Origin: Sphaerisporangium flaviroseum | Lineage (GTDB): Bacteria > Actinomycetota > Actinomycetes > Streptosporangiales > Streptosporangiaceae | Length of the DNA: 64,000 nucleotides | Direction: 5' to 3' | NCBI RefSeq assembly: GCF_039537005.1 | Contig: NZ_BAAAZR010000020.1 | Span: 186,001 to 250,000, forward strand | Shown here: piece by piece, positions 34,881 through 43,843 of the stretch | Numbering within the stretch: the stretch's first letter is position 1 | How the letters are laid out: the number at the start of each line of letters is the position of its first letter | Translations under genes and position numbers: made by a program | The notes under the pieces: model-generated | Database searches by the model: none | The model's input: only the letters and a program-made list of their open reading frames with translations | Told to the model about the DNA's origin: nothing

Positions 34881-35492
34881 TCAACCGGCGAGGCGCTCCG
34901 TCCAGGGATGGTCCCCGTACACCATGAGGATGGTGCGTGCCAGCCAGTCGCGCTGCCTGTCGCCGAGCGCCGGCAGGGTCTCGGTGAAGTCGAGCTCGTC
35001 CTTGGCCCTGGGCCGCTTGGCCTTGTAGAAGAGCTGCACTTCGGGGGCCAGGTAGGGCACGCCTTCCGGCGAGACCAGGCCGAGCCGGTCGACGGGACGG
35101 CGGACCCTGCTGTCGCGTCGCGACACCCACTCGTCGCCGTCGGACTCGTCGATCATCACCTGGATCCGCCACGGGTCGTCGGGCCCGGGACGGCACCAGA
35201 TGTCGTGCACGCCCGCGGGCAGGATCTCACCGCGCGCCCAGGGGCGCAGGATGCCCGGGGGATCCGCGGCGCACCACTCCCATGACGGCAGCGCCCGCTG
35301 CGCGGCGAGCTGGTCGCTGCGGAGCAGCAGGACGTCGATGTCCCCATGTTCACGGAACGAGCGGCCCACCGTCAGCTCGATGGCGTACCCACCGGCGATC
35401 CACCAGCGGTTCGGCAGGACCGAGAACAGCGCGACCACCTCTGAGAGCGGCGCGGGGTCCCAGGGACCCCATGGCGTATCCCGGCGCATCAT
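34881..35492 (-). CDS. Nucleotidyltransferase-fold protein (aminoglycoside adenylyltransferase-like)
   Basis: A 203-residue protein of the minimal nucleotidyltransferase group. It shows WWIAGGYAIELTVGR near 29-43 followed by HGDIDVLLLR, where the DxD pair binds metal-ATP. Later PYLAPEVQLFYKAKRPRAKDELDF is typical of the family that includes ANT(2'')-like enzymes. It may modify an antibiotic or act as a toxin-like enzyme; no partner is adjacent. Start at 35492 or the next ATG. Confidence 0.75.
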   Translation of the reverse strand: MMRRDTPWGPWDPAPLSEVVALFSVLPNRWWIAGGYAIELTVGRSFREHGDIDVLLLRSDQLAAQRALPSWEWCAADPPGILRPWARGEILPAGVHDIWCRPGPDDPWRIQVMIDESDGDEWVSRRDSRVRRPVDRLGLVSPEGVPYLAPEVQLFYKAKRPRAKDELDFTETLPALGDRQRDWLARTILMVYGDHPWTERLAG

Positions 35493-35748
35493 CCCGCCAT
35501 CTTTCCCTCTGGCCGCCCCCTGCTGTTACAACCTCTGTCAAACCGTTGCATTCCTGGATCCGGTCCCCGGAACACCATGCCAGCTCCACGGACGCCGAGA
35601 GCGTGAGCTGGTCAGGTCCGCCCCGGGCGCGGACACCACCGGGCACCGCGCACAGCAGCAGCCGTGATCGGCCGACCCTCGGTCGGTTCCCCGGCAGTGA
35701 CCGGCCCCTGCCCCCGATCCATACCCTTATCCAGGGAGGGCGCCGCGT
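35493..35748. other. Intergenic region downstream of cobN
   Basis: The 256 bases between the cobN stop and the nucleotidyltransferase start hold a small dyad, GTCCGC (35616-35621) and GCGGAC (35629-35634), that may belong to a cobN terminator. Nothing else is recognisable; the promoter of the nucleotidyltransferase gene must lie here. Confidence 0.3.
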
Positions 35749-38700
35749 TCAGGCGGGTTCGTGCGCGCCGCCCTCGATGTCCCCCTCGACCTTCAGATAT
35801 ACCTCCTGCAGGTCGCTCAGGATGTCCGGGTCCGGTTGCCGCCACATGCCACGCCCGGCCGCCTCCAGGAGGCGCTCGGCCATGCCGTGCAGGGCCCACG
35901 GGTTCGACTCGGCGAGGAACCGCTGGTTCTCCGGGTCCAGGACGTACGTCGCGGCGAGCGTGTCGTACATCCAGTCGGCCACCACGCCGGTGGTCGCGTC
36001 GTACCCGAACAGGTAGTCGACGGTCGCCGCCAGCTCGAACGCCCCCTTGTACCCGTGGCGTCGCATGGCCGCCACCCAGCGCGGGTTCACCACCCGGGCA
36101 CGGAAGATCCGTGCGGTCTCCTCCGAGAGGCTGCGGGTGCGGACCGCGTCCGGACGGGTGCTGTCGCCGATGTAGGCGGCGGGCGCCTTACCGGTCAGCG
36201 CGCGTACGGTGGCGATCATCCCGCCGTGGTACTGGAAGTAGTCGTCGGAGTCGGCGATGTCGTGCTCACGGGTGTCGACGTTCTTCGCGGCCACGGCGAT
36301 GCGCCGGTAGGCGGCCTCCATGTCCTGACGCGCGGGCGTGCCGTCCATCTCCCTGCCGTAGGCGAACCCGCCCCACACCGCGTACACCTCGGCGAGATCG
36401 GCGTCGTCCCGCCAGTTCCGGCTGTCGATCAGCGGCAGCAACCCGGCCCCGTAGGCCCCCGGGCGGGAGCCGAAGACGCGCGTGGTCGCCCGACGCTCGT
36501 CCCCGTGGGCCGCGCGGTCGGCCACCACGTGCGCCCGTACGAAGTTGACCTCCTCCGGCTCCTCCAGGGCGGCCACCAGCCGTACCGCGTCGTCCAGCAT
36601 CACCACCACGTGCGGGAACGCGTCACGGAAGAAGCCGCTGATCCGGACGGTGACGTCCACGCGAGGGCGGCCCAGCTCCTCCGGAGGGATCGGCGCGAGG
36701 CCCGTGACCCGGCGGGACGCCTCGTCCCACACCGGCCGGACGCCGAGGAGCGCGAGCACCTCCGCCACGTCGTCGCCCGAGGTGCGCATGGCGCTGGTCC
36801 CCCAGATCGACAGCCCGACAGAGCGCGGCCAGTCGCCGGTGTCCGCACGGTAGCGGGCGAGCAACGAGTCGGCCATCGCCTGCCCCGTCTCCCAGGCCAG
36901 GCGGCTCGGGACCGCCTTGGGATCCACGGAGTAGAAGTTGCGGCCGGTGGGCAGCACGTTGACCAGGCCACGCAGCGGCGACCCGCTCGGCCCGGCCGGG
37001 ACGTACCCCCCGTCGAGCGCGTGCAGCACCGCCGCGATCTCATCGGTGGTCCGCCCCAGCCGTGGCACGATCTCGGTGGCCGCGAACTCCAGAATCTCCT
37101 TGACCACCACCTCACCGGCTCCCCCGCCCGCCGGGACGGCCGTGCCGAGTACGGTCGCGCAGACCTCACCGGCCGCGCGGGGGTTCCAGCCGTGCTCCTC
37201 CATGCCCTCGACGAGCGCCGCCGCGACCGTCTCGGCCCAGTCGGTCTCGGTCCGTCCCGCGCTGCCGTCCTCGGCGAGGCCGAGCGCTTCACGCAGGCCC
37301 GGAAGCGCCTCGTTCCCCGCCCACAACTGCCGCGCGCGCAGCATCGCCAGCACCAGGTCCACCCGGGCCCGGCCCGCGGGCGCCTCGCCGAGCACGTGCA
37401 GGCCGTCACGGATCTGCACGTCCTTGACCTCGCACAGCCAACCGTCGACGTGCAGCAGGAAGTCGTCGAACTCCGCGTCGTGCGGCCGGTCGTCCAGCCC
37501 GAGATCGTGGTCCAGCCGGGCGGCCTGGATCAGGGTCCAGATCTGGGCACGGATCGCGGGCAGCTTGGCCGGATCCATCGCCGCGATGGAGGCGTGCTCG
37601 TCCAGGAGCTGCTCCAGCCGGGCCATGTCGCCATAGGTGTCGGCACGGGCCATCGGCGGCACCAGGTGGTCGACCAGGGTGGCATGGGCGCGGCGCTTGG
37701 CCTGCGTCCCCTCCCCGGGGTCGTTCACCAGGAACGGGTAGATCAACGGCAGGTCGCCGAGCGCGGCGTCCGGTCCGCAGGAGGCGGACATCCCGGCGGA
37801 CTTGCCGGGCAGCCACTCCAGGTTGCCGTGCTTGCCGACGTGCACCACGGCGTGCGCGCCGAACCCGTCCCGCAGCCAGCGGTAGGTGGCGAGGTAGTGG
37901 TGGCTGGGCGGCAGGTCGGGGTCGTGGTAGATGGCGATGGGGTTCTCACCGAATCCGCGCGGCGGCTGCACCATCACCACGACGTTGCCCGCACGCAGCG
38001 CGGCCAGCACGATCTCCCCGTTCGGATCGCGGGAACGGTCGACGAACAGCTCGCCGGGCGGCGGGCCCCAGTGCCGTTCCATCCTCGCGCGCAGCTCCCC
38101 CGGGAGGGTGACGTACCAGGCCTCGTAGCGCGCGGCGGAGATCCGCACCGGGTTGCCGGACACCTGCTCCTCGGTGAGCCAGTCCTGGTCCTGGCCGCCG
38201 GCCGCGATGAGCGCGTGGATGAGCGCGTCACCGTCCTGGGCGGCCACTCCCGGCAGCCCGCCGTCGCCCTCGGGACCGATGTCGTACCCACGCTCCCGCA
38301 GCGCCGCCAGCAGACGGACCACGCTGGCGGGCGTGTCCAGCCCGACCGCGTTGCCGATGCGGGCGTGTTTGGTGGGGTAGGCGGACAGCATCAGGGCGAT
38401 CCGCTTGTCCCGCGCGGGGATGTGGCGCAGGACGGCGTGCCGTACGGCGATGCCGGCGACCCGGGCGGCGCGTTCGGGGTCGGCCACGTAGACGGTCAGT
38501 CCTTCCTCGTCGACCTCCTTGAAGGAGAACGGGACGGTGATGATCCGTCCGTCGAACTCGGGGATGGCCACCTGGGAGGCGGCGTCCAGCGGGGACAACC
38601 CGTCGTCGCTCGCGAGCCAGCTCTCCCTGTCCCCGGTGAGGCACAGGCCCTGCAGGATCGGGACGTCCAGCCTGGCCAGGGCTCCCACGTCCCACGCCTC

Positions 38701-39609
38701 GTCGTCCCCGCCCGCCGAGACGGTCGCGGGACGGGTTCCACCCGCCGCGAGCACGGTGACGACCAGCGCGTCCACCTGGGCGAGCACGTCCAGCAGGCCG
38801 GCTTCGGCGGTGCGCAACGAGGCGCAGTAGACGGGCAGCGCCCGGCCCCCGGCACGCTCGATGGCATCGCACAGCGCCTCCACGAAGGCGGTGTTCCCCG
38901 CGACATGGTGAGCCCGGTAATACAACACCCCGACCACCGGCCGCCCTCCACACCCGACCCCCCGTACGGCCGCACCCACATCGACCCCGACCGCGGCCTC
39001 CCCGGTATCGGGCGCACGCGCGACCTCGACACCAGACCCCCGTACGGCCTCGCCGTGACCAGGCGCACGTGCCGCCTCGCCGCCGTCCGGAGTGTGCACG
39101 GCCTTGCTGGCACCCGGCGTGAATGTGCCCCTGCCGGTACCAGGCGCACGTGTGGCGCCGTCGGCCGCCGGCGGGCATTGCAGGATTCCCCAGGTCGGCG
39201 TTGCCGCCGGTGGGGCGAAGCCGTGACCCGTGAGCAGCAGGGTGTCGGTCAGGAACCGGTACAACTCGTCCAGATTGGCCGGACCGCCATGGGCCAGATA
39301 GGCGTGCGCCTCGGCGCACACGCCGCCGGGAACGGTGGACAGCTCCATCAACTCGGCGTCGGGAGCCTGCTCGCCGCCGAGCACGATGACCGGGCGGCTG
39401 CCCGCCAGCAGCGCGGCCAGCCCTTCCTCCCAGACGCGCCGGCCGCCGAGCAGCCGGACCACGACGAGTTCGACGCCTTCGAGCAGCGGGGCGAGGTCCT
39501 CCACGGCCAGCCGGGCCGGATTGCCCAGCCGGTACGGGGAGCCGCTCGCGCGGGCGCTGAGAAGGTCTGTGTCGGAGGTCGACAGCAGCAGGACAGGGAG
39601 ATGGCGCAC
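35749..39609 (-). CDS. cobN: Cobaltochelatase subunit CobN
   Basis: Large (1286-residue) chelatase subunit that inserts Co2+ into hydrogenobyrinate a,c-diamide in aerobic B12 synthesis, with an AAA partner (here the ChlI/D protein at 50488-52653). Family segments are clear: GVLYYRAHHVAGNTAFV (226-242), VVHVGKHGNLEWLPGK, VNVLPTGRNFYSVDPKAVPS, SIWGTSAMRTSGDDVAE and RHGYKGAFELAATVDYLFGYDATTG. Residues 149-222 are a low-complexity insertion with ARAP-GEA-like repeats between the first two homology blocks. A cobalamin riboswitch precedes the ATG, so cobN should be repressed by B12. Confidence 0.95.
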   Translation of the reverse strand: MRHLPVLLLSTSDTDLLSARASGSPYRLGNPARLAVEDLAPLLEGVELVVVRLLGGRRVWEEGLAALLAGSRPVIVLGGEQAPDAELMELSTVPGGVCAEAHAYLAHGGPANLDELYRFLTDTLLLTGHGFAPPAATPTWGILQCPPAADGATRAPGTGRGTFTPGASKAVHTPDGGEAARAPGHGEAVRGSGVEVARAPDTGEAAVGVDVGAAVRGVGCGGRPVVGVLYYRAHHVAGNTAFVEALCDAIERAGGRALPVYCASLRTAEAGLLDVLAQVDALVVTVLAAGGTRPATVSAGGDDEAWDVGALARLDVPILQGLCLTGDRESWLASDDGLSPLDAASQVAIPEFDGRIITVPFSFKEVDEEGLTVYVADPERAARVAGIAVRHAVLRHIPARDKRIALMLSAYPTKHARIGNAVGLDTPASVVRLLAALRERGYDIGPEGDGGLPGVAAQDGDALIHALIAAGGQDQDWLTEEQVSGNPVRISAARYEAWYVTLPGELRARMERHWGPPPGELFVDRSRDPNGEIVLAALRAGNVVVMVQPPRGFGENPIAIYHDPDLPPSHHYLATYRWLRDGFGAHAVVHVGKHGNLEWLPGKSAGMSASCGPDAALGDLPLIYPFLVNDPGEGTQAKRRAHATLVDHLVPPMARADTYGDMARLEQLLDEHASIAAMDPAKLPAIRAQIWTLIQAARLDHDLGLDDRPHDAEFDDFLLHVDGWLCEVKDVQIRDGLHVLGEAPAGRARVDLVLAMLRARQLWAGNEALPGLREALGLAEDGSAGRTETDWAETVAAALVEGMEEHGWNPRAAGEVCATVLGTAVPAGGGAGEVVVKEILEFAATEIVPRLGRTTDEIAAVLHALDGGYVPAGPSGSPLRGLVNVLPTGRNFYSVDPKAVPSRLAWETGQAMADSLLARYRADTGDWPRSVGLSIWGTSAMRTSGDDVAEVLALLGVRPVWDEASRRVTGLAPIPPEELGRPRVDVTVRISGFFRDAFPHVVVMLDDAVRLVAALEEPEEVNFVRAHVVADRAAHGDERRATTRVFGSRPGAYGAGLLPLIDSRNWRDDADLAEVYAVWGGFAYGREMDGTPARQDMEAAYRRIAVAAKNVDTREHDIADSDDYFQYHGGMIATVRALTGKAPAAYIGDSTRPDAVRTRSLSEETARIFRARVVNPRWVAAMRRHGYKGAFELAATVDYLFGYDATTGVVADWMYDTLAATYVLDPENQRFLAESNPWALHGMAERLLEAAGRGMWRQPDPDILSDLQEVYLKVEGDIEGGAHEPA
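38944..39165. repeat. Low-complexity insertion in cobN
   Basis: This part of cobN encodes residues 149-222 with degenerate repeats such as TRAPGTG, ARAPGHGEAVRG and ARAPDTGEAAVG. Family members usually have only a short linker between PTWGIL and VVGVLYYRAHH. The repeats are more degenerate than in the neighbouring genes. Confidence 0.6.
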
Positions 39610-39639
39610 GGCACATCCTCACTCGGGGTCCGCGCCCCG

Positions 39640-39795
39640 GGTCGTGGGTCACACGGCCTGGAGTCTCCTGGCTCCCGGATCGACGCTCACCCCGGCCTTC
39701 CCGCCCGTTGCCGGGCCGTGGCCTTGAGTGGGGTTCGCTCCCCGGTGACAGTGGCGGGACCGCGCCGGATTCACACCGGCTTCCTCCTTTGTGCC
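39640..39795 (-). ncRNA. Cobalamin riboswitch upstream of cobN
   Basis: On the minus strand the leader contains the conserved elements of the adenosylcobalamin aptamer in order: GGAAGCCGGTGTGAATCCGG, then GCGGTCCCGCCACTGTCACC, and the B12 box GAGCCAGGAGAC. The coding ATG follows at 39609. Between the B12 box and the ATG a G+C-rich hairpin (CCCGGGGCGCGGACCCCG) could act as terminator or hide the ribosome-binding site. B12 should switch cobN off. Confidence 0.9.
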
Positions 39796-39857
39796 GTCCT
39801 CCCCCATCAGACCACGGAGTCCGACTTAAGGCGAGAAGTAGGGTTAACATCCTGGAC

Positions 39858-41843
39858 GTGGCTCTTGCCGATCCTTTGGGCTTTTCACCCCCACCGCACC
39901 CCGACGCGCCCCACCGATCGGCAGCCGACACTCCACACCAATCGCAGCCCGACTCCCATCAACCGCCAGCCGACGCTACACAGCGATCGCAGCCCGACTC
40001 CCATCAAGCGCCAGCCGACGCTGCACAGCGATCGCAAGTCGACGCGTCCCACCGATCGCGAATCGACGCTTCGCACCGATCGCGAGCCGACGCCTGCCCC
40101 GGTGCCCTCCAGACGCATCCGGCCGCGGACGGTGCGGTCGCACGCATCCGGATACCCGGTGGCCTCCTCACCGCCTCCCAGCTCCACGAACTGGCCGCCG
40201 CCGCAGCCTCCCTCGGCTCCGGCGTCATCGAACTGACCTCCCGCGCCAACCTGCAGGTCCGAGGGCTTCCCAGCAACCCCACCCCCGAGACAGGCGCCGC
40301 GGGCACCCCGCCGACCGAAGACGGCAGAAGGCCGGCAACCGAGGTACAGCCCGAGGACGGGAAGGGAACTGCGGAGGAACGTAGAACCCCGAACCAAGGC
40401 ACCGGGGACGTACCCCAGACCGGGGACCGGGGGGAGATCGGGTTCGCTGGTCGGATGGCCGCCGCTGGGCTGCTTCCTTCGGCCACCCATGAACGGGTGC
40501 GCAACATCCTGGCCTCTCCCATGGCCGGACTCGACGGTCACGGCCTGATCGAGGTCGCGACGCTCGTACGCGAACTGGACCACGCGCTATGTGCCCGCCC
40601 AGCCCTCGCGGACCTACCCGGCCGCTTCCTGTTCGCCTTAGACGACGGGAGAGGCGACATGGCAATCCTCCCCACCGACGTGGCCTTCCTCCCCATCCCC
40701 ACGCCCCACGGCACCACCGTCGAGGGAGTGCTGTTGCTGGCGGGTGAGGACTGTGGGCTGCGTGTCGGTCTGGCGGAAGCCGTACCCGCCATGATGGCGG
40801 CGGCGGAAGCGTTCTTGGACGAACGTGCCGCGCAGAAGTCGACGGCCTGGCGCATGGCCGAGCTCTACGACGGCCCGAGCCGGGTGGCGGCCCGGCTCAT
40901 CGCCCGGGGAGACGCCCGATTGATCGCCCGGGGTGAGGTCCCTGCCAGTACCGAGGGAACGGCCCAGCTCCATCCCTGCCAAGCGGTCCATGAGGCGACC
41001 CCCGTACGGCCACCGGCAGCCGCACCGCCCTCACCCCCTGGGCCGGGCTCGACTCCTACTCCGTCCTCCACCCCTGCTCCGCGCTCGACTCCTACTCCGT
41101 CCTCCACCCCTGCTCCGCGCTCGACTCGTACTCCTCCTTCGCTTCCGCCCCCAGCCCAACCTTCGCGCCCGCCTGTGCCTCCGGTGGGATTCGTAGCGCA
41201 GTCCGCCGAGCGGGGTGCCCTGGTCGTACTGACACCGCTCGGGCGGTTGACGGCCGGTCAGGCGCACGCTCTCGCAGCGGCGGCCGAGGCCGGTCGGGGC
41301 GAGCTCCGGCTGACCCCGTGGCGGGGCGCGGTCGTACCGGGCGTGGCCAGAGCCGACGCCGGACGGTGGCTGTCCAGGCTGAGCGCGGCCGGCCTCATCA
41401 CCGATCCCGCATCGCCGTGGATCGGTGTCACCGCGTGTACTGGACGCCCCGGCTGCGCCAAGTCCCTGTCCGACGTCCAGTCGGACGCCGCCCGCTCAAC
41501 GACCGGCACCGTCCTACCCGGCTCACGTCCCGACGTAGAACGTCCCGATTCGACGGCACACACCGTCCTTTCCGACTCACGTCCCGACGTCGATCGGCCC
41601 GGTTCGGTGGCCCAGGTTGGACTTCCCCTTGTCGGTGGGGCTGCGGCTGGGGTGCTTCCCGTGCACTGGGTCGGGTGTGAGCGTCGATGCGGGAAGCCGA
41701 GCGGACCGGTTGTGGTCGTGGTCGCCACCGGGGACGGCTACCGGGTCGACACAGCCGACGAGAGCCTGCACTGCGCGAGCGCCGAAGAGACGGCCGCCGT
41801 CGTCGCCGCGACGAGGGCTACGTTGACCCCGGAAGACCGGTGA
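39858..41843 (+). CDS. cobG: Precorrin-3B synthase CobG
   Basis: Oxygen-dependent, siroheme/4Fe-4S protein that converts precorrin-3A to precorrin-3B in the aerobic pathway. The two half-repeats of the nitrite/sulfite reductase ferredoxin-like fold are seen (GGLLTASQLHELAAAAASLG, and GRLTAGQAHALAAAAEAGRG in the second half). Cluster cysteines lie in TACTGRPGCAKS and VGCERRCGKPSG. At 661 residues it is much longer than the usual 350-450, owing to an N-terminal repeat (about 14-82), a Pro/Ser/Thr linker (about 397-435) and a repeat between the two Cys pairs. GTG at 39858 is a best guess. Confidence 0.88.
   Translation: MALADPLGFSPPPHPDAPHRSAADTPHQSQPDSHQPPADATQRSQPDSHQAPADAAQRSQVDASHRSRIDASHRSRADACPGALQTHPAADGAVARIRIPGGLLTASQLHELAAAAASLGSGVIELTSRANLQVRGLPSNPTPETGAAGTPPTEDGRRPATEVQPEDGKGTAEERRTPNQGTGDVPQTGDRGEIGFAGRMAAAGLLPSATHERVRNILASPMAGLDGHGLIEVATLVRELDHALCARPALADLPGRFLFALDDGRGDMAILPTDVAFLPIPTPHGTTVEGVLLLAGEDCGLRVGLAEAVPAMMAAAEAFLDERAAQKSTAWRMAELYDGPSRVAARLIARGDARLIARGEVPASTEGTAQLHPCQAVHEATPVRPPAAAPPSPPGPGSTPTPSSTPAPRSTPTPSSTPAPRSTRTPPSLPPPAQPSRPPVPPVGFVAQSAERGALVVLTPLGRLTAGQAHALAAAAEAGRGELRLTPWRGAVVPGVARADAGRWLSRLSAAGLITDPASPWIGVTACTGRPGCAKSLSDVQSDAARSTTGTVLPGSRPDVERPDSTAHTVLSDSRPDVDRPGSVAQVGLPLVGGAAAGVLPVHWVGCERRCGKPSGPVVVVVATGDGYRVDTADESLHCASAEETAAVVAATRATLTPEDR
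39898..40105. repeat. In-frame tandem repeats at the cobG 5' end
   Basis: Units beginning GAC alternate 21 and 24 bp (a 45-bp pair, present twice), followed by further 24-bp units. They encode runs such as DSHQPPA, DATQRSQP and DASHRSRI. The copies differ by few bases, so the array is fairly young. Confidence 0.85.
41048..41145. repeat. 36-bp repeats in cobG linker
   Basis: A 36-bp unit starting CTCGACTCCTACTCC occurs at 41048 and 41084, with a third, partial copy at 41120. It encodes STPTPSSTPAPR, a flexible linker between the two halves of CobG. Confidence 0.9.
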
Positions 41844-41866
41844 GACGGTTGCGACTGCCGGCGATG

Positions 41867-43024
41867 CTAGACCCGCCGACGGTGCCAGCGTGGGCGGACG
41901 GTGCCAGACTCGCCCACGGTGCCGGCGCGGCCGACGATGGTGCCGGCGCGGTCGATGACCACGACGTCGACCTCTACGGGGGCACCGCGCAGCACCCCGG
42001 CGGCGGTGATTCTTGCTCGCTCGGCCACCAGGTCTCCGAGAGGCAGACCCGCCTCCTGGCACATCTGCAGTGCCTGCAACGCGGTGTTCGCGTGCCGCAC
42101 CCGCTCGGTCAGCTCATCAGTGCCGCCCGCCTCTCTGACCAGCGCGGAGAGCGCCTCGGTGCTGACCTGCGAGCGGCCCGAGTGCAGGTCGAGATGGCCG
42201 TCGGCGAGCTTGGAGAGCTTGCCGATGCCTCCGGCGACGGTCAGGTGCGGAACCGGGTGTCTGCGCAGGTACTTCAGCACGGCCCCGGCGAAGTCGCCCA
42301 TGTCCAGGAGCGCGTCGTCAGGGAGCCCGTACAGGCCGGCGACGGTCCTTTCCGAGGTGCTGCCGGTGCACGCGGCGACGTGCCGGTGACCGGCCGCGCG
42401 GGCGACGTCGATCCCGCGCCGGATGCTGTCGATCCAGGCCGAGCAGGAGTACGGGACCACGACTCCGGTGGTGCCGAGGATGGACAGGCCGCCGAGGATG
42501 CCAAGGCGTGGGTTCCACGTGCGGCGGGCCAGTTCCTCGCCGTTCTGCACCGCGATCTCCACGATGACGTCACCGCTGCCTCCGCACCGCTCTGCGATGC
42601 GCTCGACGTGCTCTCGCATCATCTGCCGGGGCACCGGATTGATCGCCGGCTCTCCCACCGGCAGCGGCAGCCCCGGTTTGGTCACCGTTCCCACGCCAGG
42701 CCCTGCGCGGAAGGTGACACCCGTTCCTCTCTCGCCGTGTCGTACGGTCGCGAAGATGAGCGCACCGTGAGTGACGTCAGGGTCGTCCCCTGCGTCCTTG
42801 ACCACCCCGACTCGCGCCGTCCCGAACGGCGGACCCTCGCCGGCCGTACCGCTGAGAGGGGTCAGTTCCTCGGCGGCGAGAGCGAAGGAGGGGCGTTGCC
42901 CGCGAGGGAGCAGAATCTCCACAGGGTCGGGGAAGGACCCGGTGAGCAGGGCCGTGTACGCGGCCGTGGTGGCCGCCGTGGCACAGGCACCCGTGGTCCA
43001 ACCGTGCCGAAGACCGGTGCTCAT
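41867..43024 (-). CDS. cbiD: Cobalt-precorrin-5B C1-methyltransferase CbiD
   Basis: A 385-residue enzyme that methylates C1 of the corrin ring using SAM. It starts LRHGWTTGACATAATTAAYTALL with the family hallmark TTGACA-AA, and has GITFRAGPGVGTVTKPGL-like and SCSAWIDSIRRGIDVARA sequences. CbiD belongs to the cobalt-early pathway, while CobG and CobN belong to the oxygen-dependent one, so this locus is mixed. It converges with cobG (23-base gap) and is divergent from cobK (35 bases between starts). Confidence 0.92.
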   Translation of the reverse strand: MSTGLRHGWTTGACATAATTAAYTALLTGSFPDPVEILLPRGQRPSFALAAEELTPLSGTAGEGPPFGTARVGVVKDAGDDPDVTHGALIFATVRHGERGTGVTFRAGPGVGTVTKPGLPLPVGEPAINPVPRQMMREHVERIAERCGGSGDVIVEIAVQNGEELARRTWNPRLGILGGLSILGTTGVVVPYSCSAWIDSIRRGIDVARAAGHRHVAACTGSTSERTVAGLYGLPDDALLDMGDFAGAVLKYLRRHPVPHLTVAGGIGKLSKLADGHLDLHSGRSQVSTEALSALVREAGGTDELTERVRHANTALQALQMCQEAGLPLGDLVAERARITAAGVLRGAPVEVDVVVIDRAGTIVGRAGTVGESGTVRPRWHRRRV

Positions 43025-43059
43025 GCGTCAAGGATGAACCACGAGAGCGTGAGCACCAG

Positions 43060-43824
43060 ATGAAGCCCGGCGTGCTGATACTCGGCGGGACCGGCGAGGC
43101 TCGGGCGCTCGCGGCGGCGCTGGTGCACCGCCCGGACGTCCGGGTGGTCTCCTCGCTCGCGGGCCGGGTGAGCGACCCCCGCCTTCCTGAGGGAGAGGTA
43201 CGTGTCGGCGGGTTCGGCGGTCCCGGTCGTCTGGCAAGCTGGCTCCGCGATCAGGGGATCCATGCGGTGGTCGACGCGACCCATCCGTTCGCCGAGCGGA
43301 TCACCGCCTCGGCGGTCCGGGCCACGGCGGAGGCGGAGATCCCCCTGCTGATACTGCGGCGGTCCGGATGGCGCCAGGAAGCCGGTGACGACTGGCACTG
43401 GGTGTCGTCCCTGGAGGACGCGGCCCGGTCGCTGCCCGCGCTTGGCAGGCGGGTCTTCCTCACCACCGGGCGCCAGGGGTTGCCCGCCTTCACCGGCCTG
43501 GACGACCTGTGGTTCCTGATCCGTACGGTCGACCCGCCCGAACCTCCGCTTCCGCGCCATTGTCACCTCCTGCTCGATCGGGGTCCCTACACGTTGGAGG
43601 GCGAACTCTCGCTGATGCGCGCCCATCGCGTCGACACGCTCGTCACCAAGGACAGCGGCGGCACGATGACGAGGGCGAAGCTCGCGGCGGCGCGGCAGCT
43701 GGGCTTGCCCGTCGTCGTGGTGCGACGCCCACCGCTGCCGGAGGCTCCCACGGCCGTCACCGTGCACGAGGCCCTCGTCTGGCTCAACGATGTCCGTATC
43801 AACCCAGGTAACCGCATGGAGTGA
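43060..43824 (+). CDS. cobK: Precorrin-6A reductase CobK
   Basis: A 254-residue NADPH-dependent reductase converting precorrin-6A to dihydro-precorrin-6. It shows VLILGGTGEARALAAAL near 5-21, VDATHPFAERITASAVRA near 71-88 and LVTKDSGGTMTRAKLAAARQL near 196-216, all typical. Ends 19 bases before the convergent cobIJ stop. Confidence 0.92.
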   Translation: MKPGVLILGGTGEARALAAALVHRPDVRVVSSLAGRVSDPRLPEGEVRVGGFGGPGRLASWLRDQGIHAVVDATHPFAERITASAVRATAEAEIPLLILRRSGWRQEAGDDWHWVSSLEDAARSLPALGRRVFLTTGRQGLPAFTGLDDLWFLIRTVDPPEPPLPRHCHLLLDRGPYTLEGELSLMRAHRVDTLVTKDSGGTMTRAKLAAARQLGLPVVVVRRPPLPEAPTAVTVHEALVWLNDVRINPGNRME

Positions 43825-43843
43825 AGACCACAGTCCGGGCATT

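Noticed and set aside
35616..35634. Firm terminator call after cobN
   Set aside because: The stem is only six base pairs without a T-run; mentioned only in the intergenic entry.
35761..40236. A 1491-codon open frame on the plus strand opposite cobN
   Set aside because: It mirrors the cobN codons on the opposite strand in GC-rich DNA and shows no domain; cobN is unmistakable.
39898..41145. Repeats in cobG considered as a CRISPR array
   Set aside because: Units are contiguous without unique spacers, keep the reading frame, and no cas gene is present.
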